Shown: positions 34,478 to 43,798, numbered from the stretch's first letter. The stretch is DNA of 64,000 nucleotides from AP-15 sp963814865 (GCA_963814865.1 CAWFEN010000009.1:434001-498000); one strand, 5' to 3'. Numbers and translations: made by a program. Notes: generated from the letters alone by a model not told the origin.

Positions 34478-36190
34478 ATGGAACAGCGCAATCTGCTGAT
34501 CGCGATCGTGCTCTCGGTCGGGATACTGATCGGCTTCCAGTTCGTGTTCGAGCGGCTGCATCCGCCGGTGGCGCCGAAGGAGAGCACTTCCGGCGTATCC
34601 GCAACGCCGTCTCCGGCCCGGCCGGCGGCCGCCGGAGCGTCGGCGACGAATGCCCCGGGAGCCGCCCCGGCGCAAGCCGCCGAAACCCGCGAAGCCGCCG
34701 TCTCCGGCCAGCCGCGAATTCGGATCGACACCCCCGATCTGCATGGCTCGATCGCGCTGATCGGCGCCCGGCTGGATGATCTGACGCTCGCCACCTACCA
34801 TGAGACCGTCGATCCGAAGAGCCCGGAAGTGGTGCTGCTGTCGCCGCCTGGGACTGCAAACCCCTATCTCGCCGAGTTCGGCTGGGTCGCCGGGAGCAGC
34901 GGGGTCAAGGTGCCCGGGTCGGAGACCTTGTGGAAAGCATCGGGCGGCCCGCTGACGCCGTCGAGCCCGGTGACACTGACCTGGGACAATGGCCAGGGGC
35001 TGGTCTTCACCCGCACGATCAGCATCGACCGGGATTACATGTTCACGGTGCGCGAGGCGGTGCGCAACACCGGCGACGCCCCGGTCAAGCTGTCGCCCTA
35101 CGGGTTGATCAGCCGCACCGGCACGCCGCAGGTCGCCGGCTATTATATTCTGTTCGAAGGGCTGATCGGCTATCTCGACGGCTCGCTGCAGGAGGTGAAA
35201 TACGCCTCGCTGCATCCCGGCCAGCCCGATGATTATGCGTCGAGCGGGGGCTGGCTCGGCTTTACCGACAAATACTGGCTGACCTCGCTGATCCCGCCGC
35301 AGGCCGAGGCGATAAAGGCCCGCTTTACCCACACCCTGGAGCATGGCGTCGATCGTTATCAAACAGATTATCTCGGATCTGAGATCACTGTCGCTCCCAA
35401 TGCCACCGATACGACCACGACGCGGTTTTTCGCCGGCGCCAAGGAGGTCGATCTGCTGGACAGCTACGCCGCTTCCGGTATCCCGCGCTTCGACCGCGCC
35501 ATCGATTTCGGATGGTTCTATTTCCTGACCAAGCCGATCTTTCTCACTCTCCAGTTCTTTGACAAGCTGCTCGGTAATTTCGGCCTTGCCATCCTGCTGC
35601 TGACCTTGTGCGTCAAGCTGCTCTTCTTCCCGCTCGCCAATAAATCCTACCAGGCAATGAGCAAGATGAAGCTGCTGCAGCCCGAGATCCAGAAAATGCG
35701 CGAGCGTTTTCCGGACGACAAGGCGCGCCAGCAGCAGGAGATGATGGCGCTCTACAAGCGCGTCGGCGCGAACCCGCTGGCCGGCTGCCTGCCGATCGTG
35801 ATCCAGATCCCGGTGTTCTTTTCGCTCTACAAGGTATTGTTCGTCACCATCGAGATGCGGCACGCGCCGTTTTTCGGCTGGATTCATGATCTGTCGGCGC
35901 CGGATCCGACCTCGTTCGCCAATCTGTTCGGCCTCATCCCGTTCACGCCGCCGTCGATCCTGATGATCGGCGCCTGGCCGCTGATCATGGGGCTGACGAT
36001 GTTCTTGCAGCAAAAGCTCAATCCGCAGCCGGTCGATCCGGTGCAGGCGCGGATGTTCATGCTGCTGCCGATCGTGTTCACCTATATGCTGTCCCATTTC
36101 CCGGCTGGGCTGGTCATCTACTGGGCATGGAACAACACGCTCAGCGTCGCCCAGCAATGGGTGATCATGCACCGCGCCGGGGCGGCCTGA
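34478..36190 (+). CDS. yidC: Membrane protein insertase YidC
   Basis: This 570-residue inner-membrane insertase opens MEQRNLLIAIVLSVGILIGFQ, the first helix. A Pro/Ala-rich linker follows, then the periplasmic beta-supersandwich domain (~residues 85-345) and the five-helix insertase core. The core includes FGLAILLLTLCVKLLFFPLANKSYQAMSKMK and GCLPIVIQIPVFFSLYKVL (short segments). The conserved hydrophilic-groove Arg is not in a position I can fix by eye. Length and order fit alphaproteobacterial YidC. Confidence 0.97.
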   Translation: MEQRNLLIAIVLSVGILIGFQFVFERLHPPVAPKESTSGVSATPSPARPAAAGASATNAPGAAPAQAAETREAAVSGQPRIRIDTPDLHGSIALIGARLDDLTLATYHETVDPKSPEVVLLSPPGTANPYLAEFGWVAGSSGVKVPGSETLWKASGGPLTPSSPVTLTWDNGQGLVFTRTISIDRDYMFTVREAVRNTGDAPVKLSPYGLISRTGTPQVAGYYILFEGLIGYLDGSLQEVKYASLHPGQPDDYASSGGWLGFTDKYWLTSLIPPQAEAIKARFTHTLEHGVDRYQTDYLGSEITVAPNATDTTTTRFFAGAKEVDLLDSYAASGIPRFDRAIDFGWFYFLTKPIFLTLQFFDKLLGNFGLAILLLTLCVKLLFFPLANKSYQAMSKMKLLQPEIQKMRERFPDDKARQQQEMMALYKRVGANPLAGCLPIVIQIPVFFSLYKVLFVTIEMRHAPFFGWIHDLSAPDPTSFANLFGLIPFTPPSILMIGAWPLIMGLTMFLQQKLNPQPVDPVQARMFMLLPIVFTYMLSHFPAGLVIYWAWNNTLSVAQQWVIMHRAGAA

Positions 36191-36204
36191 GCCGGGCGGT
36201 GGCG

Positions 36205-36891
36205 ATGGCGGAGGACGGCACCGCGGAAATTTTCCCGCCGCGGGCGGTGGACCCCGATCCGGCTGAAGCGGGACGGCGTCTTTTCGCCCGCGAATCCCGC
36301 TTTGTCGCGGGCGTCGCCGAGCCCGCGGCACTGCCCGCCGAGACCCTGCCCGAGATCGCTTTTGCCGGACGCTCCAATGTCGGCAAGTCGAGCCTCGTCA
36401 ACGCGCTGACCGGCCGCCGCATGCTGGCGCGGACCTCGAACACGCCGGGCCGGACGCGCCAGATCAACTTCTTCGATCTGGGCGGCGCGCTGATGCTGGT
36501 CGACCTGCCGGGCTACGGCTATGCCGAGGCGTCGAAGACTGCCGTCAAGCGCTGGACCGGACTGGTGCGCCGCTATCTGCAGACCCGCGCGACATTGCGG
36601 CGGGTCTGCCTCTTGATCGATGCGCGCCACGGCATCAAGGAAACCGACCGCCCGCTGCTCGACATGCTCGACCGGACCGGAATTTCGTACCAGATCATCC
36701 TGACCAAGACCGACGAGCTCGGCGCCGCCGAGCTCGCGGCGAATGCCGGACGCGTCGCGGCCGAGCTGGCTTCGCACCCGGCCGCGCATCCCGAGATCCA
36801 CCTGACGAGCGCCGAAGAGCGCCGCGGCATCGCCGCCTTGCGTGCGGAGCTTGCCGGCTTTGCGCTTGTCCGGCCGGCCCTTCCGGCGTGA
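36205..36891 (+). CDS. engB: Ribosome biogenesis GTPase YihA/YsxC (EngB)
   Basis: This 228-residue GTPase acts in large ribosomal subunit assembly. G1 is AFAGRSNVGKSSLVNAL, the switch I region RTSNTPGRTRQINFF, G3 LVDLPGYGYAEAS, G4 ILTKTDEL, and G5-like TSAEERRG. The ATG at 36,205 lies 15 nt after the yidC stop; a GTG at 36,199 is also possible. It probably belongs to the yidC transcript and is followed by argB. Confidence 0.95.
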   Translation: MAEDGTAEIFPPRAVDPDPAEAGRRLFARESRFVAGVAEPAALPAETLPEIAFAGRSNVGKSSLVNALTGRRMLARTSNTPGRTRQINFFDLGGALMLVDLPGYGYAEASKTAVKRWTGLVRRYLQTRATLRRVCLLIDARHGIKETDRPLLDMLDRTGISYQIILTKTDELGAAELAANAGRVAAELASHPAAHPEIHLTSAEERRGIAALRAELAGFALVRPALPA

Positions 36892-36928
36892 CGGCGCTCG
36901 CGCAACCACGATAGGAATGCGCCCACCG

Positions 36929-37846
36929 ATGAGCCCAGCCGCGAACCCTCGCCCGCCCTCCGCGATCGCCGACCCCGACCCCATCGTCAAGGCGGCGGTC
37001 CTCGCCGAGGCGCTGCCATATATGCGCCGCTATGCCGGCCACACCCTGGTCGTCAAATATGGCGGGCACGCCATGGGCGCGGGCGGCGATTCGTTCGCCC
37101 GCGACGTGGTGCTGTTGAAGCAGGTCGGCATCCACCCGATTGTCGTGCATGGCGGCGGGCCGCAGATCGGCCATATGCTCAAACGCCTCGGCATCGAAAG
37201 CCGCTTCGTCGACGGGCTCAGGGTCACCGACCGCGAGACGATGGAAGTGGTCGAAATGGTCCTGGCCGGCACCATCAACAAGCAGCTGGTGGCCGCGATC
37301 AACGCCGAGGGCGGCTGCGCGATCGGGCTGACCGGCAAGGACGGCGGACTGATCGAGGCGAAGAAGGCGGTGCGCAGCCGGGTCGAGGCCGGCATCCGCA
37401 CCGAGATCGATCTCGGCTTTGTCGGCGAGCCGCAGCACGTGGCGGCCGGCGTGCTCGACACCTTCAGGCAATCCGACATCATCCCGGTCATCGCCCCGAT
37501 CGGCGTCGGCGCCGGCGGCGAGACCTACAACATCAACGCCGATACGGTCGCGGGTGCGGTCGCCGCCGCGGTCAAGGCGACGCGGCTCTTGCTGCTGACC
37601 GATGTCGAGGGCGTGCTCGACGGCGACAAAAGGCTGGTTTCCGAGATGACTGCGGGCACGGCACGGCGGCTGATCGCCGACGGCACCATCCATGGCGGCA
37701 TGATCCCCAAGGTCGAGACCTGCCTCGACGCGGTCGATGGCGGGGTCGAGGCGGCGGTGATCCTCGACGGGCGCGTGCCGCATGCGATCCTGCTCGAGCT
37801 GTTCACCGATACGTCGGGCGCCGGAACCCTGATCCGGGCCGGCTAG
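36929..37846 (+). CDS. argB: Acetylglutamate kinase
   Basis: This is the second enzyme of arginine synthesis (N-acetylglutamate phosphorylation). Motifs include HTLVVKYGGHAMG, IHPIVVHGGGPQIG, VEMVLAGTINKQLVAAIN, PIGVGAGGETYNINADTVAGAVAAA and GGMIPKVETCLDAV. The ATG at 36,929 has an AGGA about 12 nt upstream; the ATG at 36,917 lies directly behind that AGGA and is less likely. Such alphaproteobacterial enzymes are often PII-controlled. The C-terminal pattern fits the arginine-sensitive type, which is inference. Confidence 0.95.
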   Translation: MSPAANPRPPSAIADPDPIVKAAVLAEALPYMRRYAGHTLVVKYGGHAMGAGGDSFARDVVLLKQVGIHPIVVHGGGPQIGHMLKRLGIESRFVDGLRVTDRETMEVVEMVLAGTINKQLVAAINAEGGCAIGLTGKDGGLIEAKKAVRSRVEAGIRTEIDLGFVGEPQHVAAGVLDTFRQSDIIPVIAPIGVGAGGETYNINADTVAGAVAAAVKATRLLLLTDVEGVLDGDKRLVSEMTAGTARRLIADGTIHGGMIPKVETCLDAVDGGVEAAVILDGRVPHAILLELFTDTSGAGTLIRAG

Positions 37847-37856
37847 GGTGCGCCCG

Positions 37857-38558
37857 ATGGCGGTTGCCGGCGGCCGGCCGCTCGGCGAGATCGAGACCTG
37901 GATCTTCGATCTCGACAACACGCTCTATCCCGGATCGTGCCGGCTGTTCGACCAGATCCATGCGCGCATGCAAAGCTTCATCGCCGAGCGGCTGGGACTG
38001 TCGCCGGAAGAAGCGCTGGTCGTGCAGAAGACGTATTTCCGCGAGCACGGCACGACGATGCGCGGGCTGATGACCGTCGATCGGATCGACCCGCACGAGT
38101 TCCTCGCCTATGTCCACGACGTCGATCTCGCCTGTGTGCCGCCCGACCCGGTGCTGGCCGCGGCATTGGCGGCACTGCCCGGCCGCAAGATCGTCCACAC
38201 CAACGGCTCGGTCCGCCATGCCGAGCGGCTGCTCGATCATCTCGGCATCAGCCGGTCGTTCTGCGGCATCGTCGACATCGCCATGGCCGGGTTCGAGCCC
38301 AAGCCCGCGCCGGCCGGCTATCGCGAGCTGATCCGGCGGCACGCGGTCGTTCCGGAAACCGCGCTGATGGTCGAAGACATGGCCAGGAACCTGGTCCCCG
38401 CCGCCGCCCTCGGCATGACCACGGCCTGGGTCCGCGGCACCGTCGACTGGGCGGTTGCCGGCGCGGAGGGCGACCACATCCACCACCGCGTCGACGATCT
38501 CGGCGGCTTTCTCGCCGCCGCCGCTTCGCTCGACCGCAATCGCAAACGAGGCGCCTGA
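37857..38558 (+). CDS. HAD-family pyrimidine 5'-nucleotidase-like hydrolase
   Basis: This 233-residue HAD hydrolase of the SDT1-like pyrimidine 5'-nucleotidase branch carries motif I TWIFDLDNTLYPGSCRLFDQI (nucleophile Asp), motif II HTNGSVRHAERLLDHLG, Lys in FEPKPAPAGYREL, and acidic motif MVEDMARNLVPAAALGM. It starts at ATG 37,857 (a GTG at 37,848 is possible), about 10 nt after argB. This argB-HAD adjacency is conserved in alphaproteobacteria, without an established arginine role. Confidence 0.9.
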   Translation: MAVAGGRPLGEIETWIFDLDNTLYPGSCRLFDQIHARMQSFIAERLGLSPEEALVVQKTYFREHGTTMRGLMTVDRIDPHEFLAYVHDVDLACVPPDPVLAAALAALPGRKIVHTNGSVRHAERLLDHLGISRSFCGIVDIAMAGFEPKPAPAGYRELIRRHAVVPETALMVEDMARNLVPAAALGMTTAWVRGTVDWAVAGAEGDHIHHRVDDLGGFLAAAASLDRNRKRGA

Positions 38559-38559
38559 G

Positions 38560-38835
38560 ATGCGCATGGCCGATACGATCCGCCGCAAATTGACCGAGCG
38601 TTTCGACCCGGCCCGGCTCGACATCATCGACGAATCGGACCGCCATATCGGCCATCCGGGCGCCCGGCCGGAGGGCGAGACGCATTTCGCCGTCACCATC
38701 GTCTCGGGCGCCTTTGCCGGCCATAGCCGGGTGGCGCGGCAGCGCCTCGTCTATCAGACACTGGCCGAAGAGCTGGCGGCCAGCGTCCATGCGCTGTCGC
38801 TGACGACGCTGACGCCGGAGGAAGACGCGGTCTGA
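38560..38835 (+). CDS. BolA-family protein
   Basis: This 91-residue protein shows the BolA-like class II KH fold: IRRKLTERFDPARLDIIDESDRHIGHPG, THFAVTIVSGAFAGHSRVARQRLVYQTLAEEL (in parts), and HALSLTTLTPEE. The conserved His in GHSRVARQR may bind a [2Fe-2S] cluster together with a monothiol glutaredoxin. ATG 38,560 lies 1 nt after the HAD gene stop, so translation is coupled. Confidence 0.92.
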   Translation: MRMADTIRRKLTERFDPARLDIIDESDRHIGHPGARPEGETHFAVTIVSGAFAGHSRVARQRLVYQTLAEELAASVHALSLTTLTPEEDAV

Positions 38836-38845
38836 CGCGAGCGGA

Positions 38846-39958
38846 TCAGGCCGCCTGGGCGAGGAAGTCGCGCAGCTCCTCGGCGGGCGCGTCCTTCATG
38901 ACGAAGGCGTCGCCGATATGGCGCGGCAGGATCAGGGCGATCTTGCCGTCGCGGACCTTCTTGTCCCTGCCCATATGGGCGAGCAGGCGTTCGGCCGGGA
39001 TGCCGGCGAGCCCGATATCGGCGAGCCGCGTCGGCAGGCCCGTCGCCACGAAATGGCGGCGCACGCGCTCGCCCTCCGCCGCCGCGGCGAGCCCCAGCCG
39101 CGCGGCAAAATCAAACGCCAGCACCATCCCCAGCGCGACCGCCTCGCCATGCAGCAGCCGGCTCGAAAACCCGGTCTCGGTTTCGAGCGCATGCCCGAAG
39201 GTATGGCCGAAATTCAGCAGCGCGCGATCGCCCTCCTCGCGTTCGTCGACGGCGACGATCGCCGCTTTCATGCGGCAGCTCGTCAGCACCGCGTGCCGCA
39301 GCGGGCCGGGTTCCAGCGCGCACAGCGCATTGCCCTGGCGCTCGCACCAGGCAAAGAACTCGGCATCCCGGATCAGGCCGTATTTGACGATCTCGGCATA
39401 GCCGGCGAGCAGCTCGCGGCGCGGCAGGCTCGCCAGCGAACCGGTGTCGGCGAGGACCAGGCGCGGCTGATAGAAGGCGCCGATCAGGTTCTTGCCGATG
39501 CGGGTGTTGATCCCGGTCTTGCCGCCGACCGAGCTGTCGACCTGGGCCAGCAGGGTCGTCGGGATCTGCACGAAGTCGATCCCGCGCAGCAGGGTCGCCG
39601 CGGCGAAGCCGGTCAAATCGCCGACCACGCCGCCGCCCAGCGCCACCAGCATCGAGCCACGCTCGATGCCGCAGGCCAGGATGTCCTCGGTCAGGCGGCC
39701 GAAATGGTCGAGATCCTTGGTCTCCTCGCCGGGCGGCAGCACCACCGTATGATGCGCGATCCCGGCTTCGGCGAGACTGTCGCGCAGCGGCGCCAGGAAG
39801 TGCCCGGCGACGGTCTGGTCGGAAACGATGACGGCCTGCCGGCGGCGCATCAGCGGCAGGATCTCCTGGCCCGCGCCCTCGATCAGCCGCGGCCCGACGA
39901 CAATCTCGTAGGCGCGCTCGCCGAGTTCGACGCGCAGCCGCTCGGTCTCGATCGTCAT
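38846..39958 (-). CDS. aroB: 3-dehydroquinate synthase
   Basis: This 370-residue second enzyme of the shikimate pathway is NAD- and zinc-dependent. Diagnostic segments are LPPGEETKDLDHFGRL, LVALGGGVVGDLTGFAAATLLRGIDFVQIPTTLLAQVDSSVGGKTGIN (in pieces), the zinc ligands in GYAEIVKYGL, NFGHTFGHALE and LLHGEAVALGM. The ATG at 39,958 overlaps the aroK stop by four bases, the usual aroK-aroB coupling. It is convergent with bolA. Confidence 0.97.
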   Translation of the reverse strand: MTIETERLRVELGERAYEIVVGPRLIEGAGQEILPLMRRRQAVIVSDQTVAGHFLAPLRDSLAEAGIAHHTVVLPPGEETKDLDHFGRLTEDILACGIERGSMLVALGGGVVGDLTGFAAATLLRGIDFVQIPTTLLAQVDSSVGGKTGINTRIGKNLIGAFYQPRLVLADTGSLASLPRRELLAGYAEIVKYGLIRDAEFFAWCERQGNALCALEPGPLRHAVLTSCRMKAAIVAVDEREEGDRALLNFGHTFGHALETETGFSSRLLHGEAVALGMVLAFDFAARLGLAAAAEGERVRRHFVATGLPTRLADIGLAGIPAERLLAHMGRDKKVRDGKIALILPRHIGDAFVMKDAPAEELRDFLAQAA

Positions 39959-40560
39959 GGTTCGTCCTCTCCAAGGGGCGGCAGGGAAGCGAGCGGGCAG
40001 GCGGCGAGCGCCGCGATCACCCGCGATGCCGTCGATTCCGGTGATCCGTCGCTGCTGTCGACGGCCAGTTCGGCCTCGGCGTAAATCGGATGGCGCCGCT
40101 CGATCAGCGCGGCGAGGATCGCCCGCGGGTCGCCCTGCTTGAGCAGCGGCCGGTCGGTGCGGCGGGCCACCCGCGCCGTCAGGACGTCGAGCCCCGCCCG
40201 CAGCCACACCGACACGCCGCGCTGCGCGATCACGGCGCGGGTCGCCGGGTCCATGAAGGCGCCGCCGCCGGTCGCGAGCACGTGGACCGGACCCGCCAGT
40301 AGGCGGGCGATGACCCGGTGCTCGCCGTCGCGGAACACCCGCTCGCCGCGATTGGCAAAGATTTCCTCGATAGTCTCGCCGGCAGCGGCTTCGATCTCGC
40401 AATCCGAATCGAAGAACGGCAGATTGAGGCGCGCGCCCAATCGGCGGCCGATCTTGGTTTTTCCGGCTCCCATCAGGCCGACGAGGACGACCGTCCGGCA
40501 CGGGACAAACCGCCGCACCGGCGCCGTTCGCCGCTCCAACCCTGCCGCATCAGTCTCCAC
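39955..40560 (-). CDS. aroK: Shikimate kinase
   Basis: This 201-residue kinase phosphorylates shikimate. Walker A is VLVGLMGAGKTKIGRRL; shikimate contacts lie in FFDSDCEIE and FRDGEHRVI; GGGAFMDPATR is the third binding motif; and RRTDRPLLKQGD forms the lid. GTG 40,560 is the nearest plausible start upstream of the conserved N-terminus. It leads an operon with aroB. Confidence 0.94.
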   Translation of the reverse strand: METDAAGLERRTAPVRRFVPCRTVVLVGLMGAGKTKIGRRLGARLNLPFFDSDCEIEAAAGETIEEIFANRGERVFRDGEHRVIARLLAGPVHVLATGGGAFMDPATRAVIAQRGVSVWLRAGLDVLTARVARRTDRPLLKQGDPRAILAALIERRHPIYAEAELAVDSSDGSPESTASRVIAALAACPLASLPPLGEDEP

Positions 40561-40671
40561 ACCTGATCCCCGACGCTGCCGCCGCTCTTTTTCCCGGCGC
40601 GCGCGACGGGTACTAGCATATCGTGGAGGCCGGTCGTCAATCGGTGCAACGCCGGCTCTACCGGTAAATTT

Positions 40672-40718
40672 GGCCAGCAAATTGGGCCAGGTGAATTCGG
40701 CCAGGTGAATTCGGCCAG
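40672..40718. repeat. Short tandem repeat, GGCCAG every 13-14 bp
   Basis: GGCCAG occurs at 40,672, 40,685, 40,699 and 40,713. The last copies are separated by an identical GTGAATTC, giving a 14-bp unit. The array sits in the 177-bp space between divergent aroK and the small membrane gene before xerD, where promoters would be expected. It may bind a regulator or be a replication-slippage array. Confidence 0.5.
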
Positions 40719-40737
40719 GGGACATGCGAGCCGCGGC

Positions 40738-40878
40738 ATGGGAAAGGTGACCATCGGATTCGTCGTCGTCGTCGCCCTGCTGGTGCTGGGCGGAGCGGTT
40801 TTCCTCGCTCTGTGGAACCCGCCGGCCCCTTCGGCGCCGGTCGAAAAGGTGCTCCCCGATGCTCGCTTCCCGAAGTGA
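40738..40878 (+). CDS. Short single-span membrane protein upstream of xerD
   Basis: This gene encodes 46 residues: MGKVTIGFVVVVALLVLGGA forms a transmembrane helix, followed by VFLALWNPPAPSAPVEKVLP and DARFPK. Its TGA lies 20 bp inside xerD. A positively charged N-terminus, one helix and a Pro-rich tail are typical of small alphaproteobacterial proteins in this slot. Function unknown. Confidence 0.65.
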   Translation: MGKVTIGFVVVVALLVLGGAVFLALWNPPAPSAPVEKVLPDARFPK

Positions 40879-41815
40879 CGGTCGGAGCGCCGCGGCCGCC
40901 CGTCGCCCCAAACTCTCGAAGCATCTCGAAGCATTTCTCGAAATGCTGGCGGCCGAGCGCGGTGCGGCGCAACTGACGCTCGCCGCCTATCGCAACGACC
41001 TCCTCGATCTTTCGAGGTTTCTCGCGACCCGCACGCTCGCTCTCGAGACGGCGGACGAGACCGCCCTGCACGCCTACCTTGCCGCCGCGGCCACGGCCCA
41101 GCTGGCGCCGCGGACATTGGCCCGCCGGATTTCGGCAATCCGCCAATTCTACAAGTTTCTCGTCGTCGACGGTGTCAGGCGCGACGACCCGGCCGCCGGC
41201 CTCGATACGCCGCGGCTCGGCCGGCCGCTGCCCAAGCTGTTGTCGGAAACCGAGATTGCCGGGCTGCTCGCCGCCGCCCGCGCCTGGCCCGGGAATGAAG
41301 GGGTTCGTCTCGTTGCGGTGCTCGAACTGCTCTATGCAACGGGTCTGCGCATCTCGGAACTGGTGACGCTGCCATTTGCCGCCGCGCGACGCGATCCGCG
41401 CTTTCTGATGGTCCGCGGCAAAGGCGGACGGGAGCGCGTGGTGCCGCTGAGCGAACCGGGCCGGCAGGCGCTCGCCGAGTATCTCGATCATCGCGAGCGC
41501 TTTCTGCCCGACGCACGCCCGTCGCCCTGGCTGTTTCCGTCGCGGGCCGCCGGCGGGCATCTGACGCGGCAGCGCTGCGGCCAGCTGCTGAAGGAGCTGG
41601 CGGTCAATAGCGGCCTCGATCCCAAGCGCCTGTCGCCGCATGTTCTGCGCCATGCCTTTGCCAGCCATCTGCTCGACCACGGCGCCGATCTGCGCAGCGT
41701 TCAGCAGATGCTGGGGCATGCCGACATCGCGACGACGCAGATTTACACGCATGTCCTGAACGACCGGCTGCGCAAGCTGGTGCAGACCGCGCACCCGCTC
41801 GCGCGCCGCAAATGA
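40859..41815 (+). CDS. xerD: Tyrosine recombinase XerD
   Basis: This 318-residue site-specific recombinase resolves chromosome dimers at dif. An N-terminal SAM-like core-binding domain (HLEAFLEMLAAERGAAQLTLAAYRNDLLDLSRFL, in parts) precedes the catalytic domain. Catalytic residues are Arg in YATGLRISELVTL, Lys in RGKGGRERVVPL, His-x-x-Arg in SPHVLRHAFASHLLDHG, His in LGHADIATTQIYTHV and the nucleophile Tyr there. The start overlaps the small membrane gene; the stop overlaps accA (ATGA). Confidence 0.95.
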   Translation: MLASRSDGRSAAAARRPKLSKHLEAFLEMLAAERGAAQLTLAAYRNDLLDLSRFLATRTLALETADETALHAYLAAAATAQLAPRTLARRISAIRQFYKFLVVDGVRRDDPAAGLDTPRLGRPLPKLLSETEIAGLLAAARAWPGNEGVRLVAVLELLYATGLRISELVTLPFAAARRDPRFLMVRGKGGRERVVPLSEPGRQALAEYLDHRERFLPDARPSPWLFPSRAAGGHLTRQRCGQLLKELAVNSGLDPKRLSPHVLRHAFASHLLDHGADLRSVQQMLGHADIATTQIYTHVLNDRLRKLVQTAHPLARRK

Positions 41816-42768
41816 CGCCTCACTTTCTCGATTTCGAACGGCCGATCGCCGAGCTTGAGAGCAAGATCGAAGAGCTGCGCCACCTTTCGACCACCAGCGA
41901 GCTCAACATCGCGGACGAGGTCGGCCGCCTCGAAAATTCGGCCAATCGACTGCTGCGCCAGACCTATGCGCGGCTGACGCCATGGCAGAAGGTCCAGGTC
42001 GCGCGTCATCCGCAGCGCCCGCATGCGCGCGACTACATCGGCGGGCTGGTCACCGAATTCGTGCCGCTGGCGGGCGACCGCGCCTTTGCCGAGGACAAGG
42101 CGATCATCGGCGGGATCGGCCGCTTCCGCGGACGCAGCGTGCTGGTGCTCGGCACCGAAAAAGGCGCCGACACGGAAGCGCGGCTCGTCCACAATTTCGG
42201 CATGGCGCGGCCCGAAGGCTACCGCAAGGCGCGTCGGCTGATGCGGCTCGCCGACCATTTCGCCCTGCCGGTGCTGACCTTTGTCGATACCGCCGGCGCC
42301 TATCCCGGGATCGACGCCGAGGCGCGCGGCCAGGCCGAGGCGATCGCGCGGGCGATCGAGACCTGTCTCGACATCAAGGTCCCGCTCGTCGCCGCGGTGA
42401 TCGGCGAGGGCGGATCGGGCGGGGCGATCGCGCTCGCCGCCGGCAACGCCGTGCTGATGCTGGAGCATGCAGTCTATTCGGTGATCTCGCCCGAAGGCTG
42501 CGCCTCGATCCTGTGGCGCGACGCCGAGCACGTCCGCGAGGCGGCCGAAGCGCTGCGGCTGACGGCCCAGGATCTTGAACGATTGGGGGTCGTCGATCGG
42601 ATCGTACCCGAGCCGCTCGGCGGGGCGCACCGTGCGCCGAACGAGGCGATCGCGCAGCTCGGCGAGGCGGTCGAAGCGGCCTTGCGGCCGCTGCGCGATC
42701 TCGATGGGCTAAAATTGCGCGAGCAACGCCGCGAAAAGTTTCTCGCGATGGGCCGGCGCGGGCTCTGA
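41812..42768 (+). CDS. accA: Acetyl-CoA carboxylase carboxyltransferase subunit alpha
   Basis: This 318-residue alpha subunit works in malonyl-CoA formation for fatty acid synthesis. Typical features are FLDFERPIAELESKIEELRHL, RHPQRPHARDYIGGL, GRNFGM replaced by VHNFGMARPEGYRKA, FVDTAGAYPGIDAEARGQAEAIARAI, and GEGGSGGAIALAAGNAVLMLE with ISPEGCASILWRD. ATG 41,812 overlaps the xerD stop. accD is elsewhere. Confidence 0.97.
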   Translation: MTPHFLDFERPIAELESKIEELRHLSTTSELNIADEVGRLENSANRLLRQTYARLTPWQKVQVARHPQRPHARDYIGGLVTEFVPLAGDRAFAEDKAIIGGIGRFRGRSVLVLGTEKGADTEARLVHNFGMARPEGYRKARRLMRLADHFALPVLTFVDTAGAYPGIDAEARGQAEAIARAIETCLDIKVPLVAAVIGEGGSGGAIALAAGNAVLMLEHAVYSVISPEGCASILWRDAEHVREAAEALRLTAQDLERLGVVDRIVPEPLGGAHRAPNEAIAQLGEAVEAALRPLRDLDGLKLREQRREKFLAMGRRGL

Positions 42769-42929
42769 TCGGCCTCCGATCCCGGGGTCATTGACCGCAC
42801 ATCCCGTCTCCCCACATCTAGGCCGGCGTGCCGATCCCGGACGGTCCGGGAGCATTCTTCCCGGCGTGGGTCGAAGGCGCCGACGCTCTTCATCGGAAGG
42901 CACCGCTGTTTCCGCGCAGGAAGGCAGAT

Positions 42930-43778
42930 ATGACCCCCCAGGAACAAGACCTGATTACCACCCTGCTCGCACGCCTCAAAAATGCTGCCGGGCAGCCCAA
43001 GGACCCCGAAGCCGACGCGCTGATCCGCCAGGCAATGGCCGAGCAGCCCGATGCGCCCTATTACCTTGCCCAAACCGTGCTGATCCAGGATCTGAGCCTG
43101 CACAACGCGCAGAACCGGATCACCGAGCTGGAAAAACAGCTGACCGATGCGCAGCAGCAGGTGGCCCGGCCGGCGGCGACGAGCTTTCTCGGCGGCCTGT
43201 TCGGCTCGCGCCAGGCGGCCCCGCCGGCGCCTGCCGCCGGCAGCGTTCCTGCCGCCGGACCGTGGACGCGCGCGCCCCAGGTTGCTGCCGCACCGCCGGC
43301 GCAGCCTTACGGCCAGCCCTATCAGCAAGGGGGCTACGGCCAGCCGACGGGTGCCGGCGGCGGCTTGATGGGGGGCGGCGGAATAATGGGCGGCGGTGGC
43401 GGCTTCCTGCGCTCGGCGGCGGCGACCGCGGCCGGGGTCGCCGGCGGCGCATTGCTGTTCCAAGGGATCGAGTCGCTGTTCGGCCAGCACGCCAGCGCCG
43501 GCATCCTCGGCGGCCAGGCGATGACGCCCGGTCTCGGCGAGAGCGTCGTCAACAATTATTACGGCAGCGACGCCGGCAATCAGAACACCGATGCCTGGGG
43601 CAGCGATCCGGGCAGCCAGGGCGGCGATCAGGATGTTTCGAGTGCGGATTCCGGTGCCGGCGGCGGCGACCAGGATTTCTCGAGCCAGGACACCGATTCG
43701 GGCAATCAGGATTTCAGCTCGGACCAGGATTTCAGCGGCGGCGATTTCGGCGGCGGCAGCGACAACATCTCCTGTTGA
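42930..43778 (+). CDS. DUF2076 domain-containing protein
   Basis: This 282-residue product starts MTPQEQDLITTLLARLKNAAG after a good GGAAGG site. The helical N-terminal half (LAQTVLIQDLSLHNAQNRITELEKQL) is the DUF2076 signature. A Gly/Pro/Gln-rich middle (GQPYGQPYQQGGYGQP-like) and a GGGIMGGGGGFLRSAAATAAGVAGGALLFQGI segment follow. The Asp/Gly/Ser-rich tail has repeated DQDFSS units. It is probably periplasmic-facing or membrane-associated; function unknown. The frame is open upstream but unconserved. Confidence 0.85.
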   Translation: MTPQEQDLITTLLARLKNAAGQPKDPEADALIRQAMAEQPDAPYYLAQTVLIQDLSLHNAQNRITELEKQLTDAQQQVARPAATSFLGGLFGSRQAAPPAPAAGSVPAAGPWTRAPQVAAAPPAQPYGQPYQQGGYGQPTGAGGGLMGGGGIMGGGGGFLRSAAATAAGVAGGALLFQGIESLFGQHASAGILGGQAMTPGLGESVVNNYYGSDAGNQNTDAWGSDPGSQGGDQDVSSADSGAGGGDQDFSSQDTDSGNQDFSSDQDFSGGDFGGGSDNISC

Positions 43779-43798
43779 GCTGCCGAACTCGGCAACGG

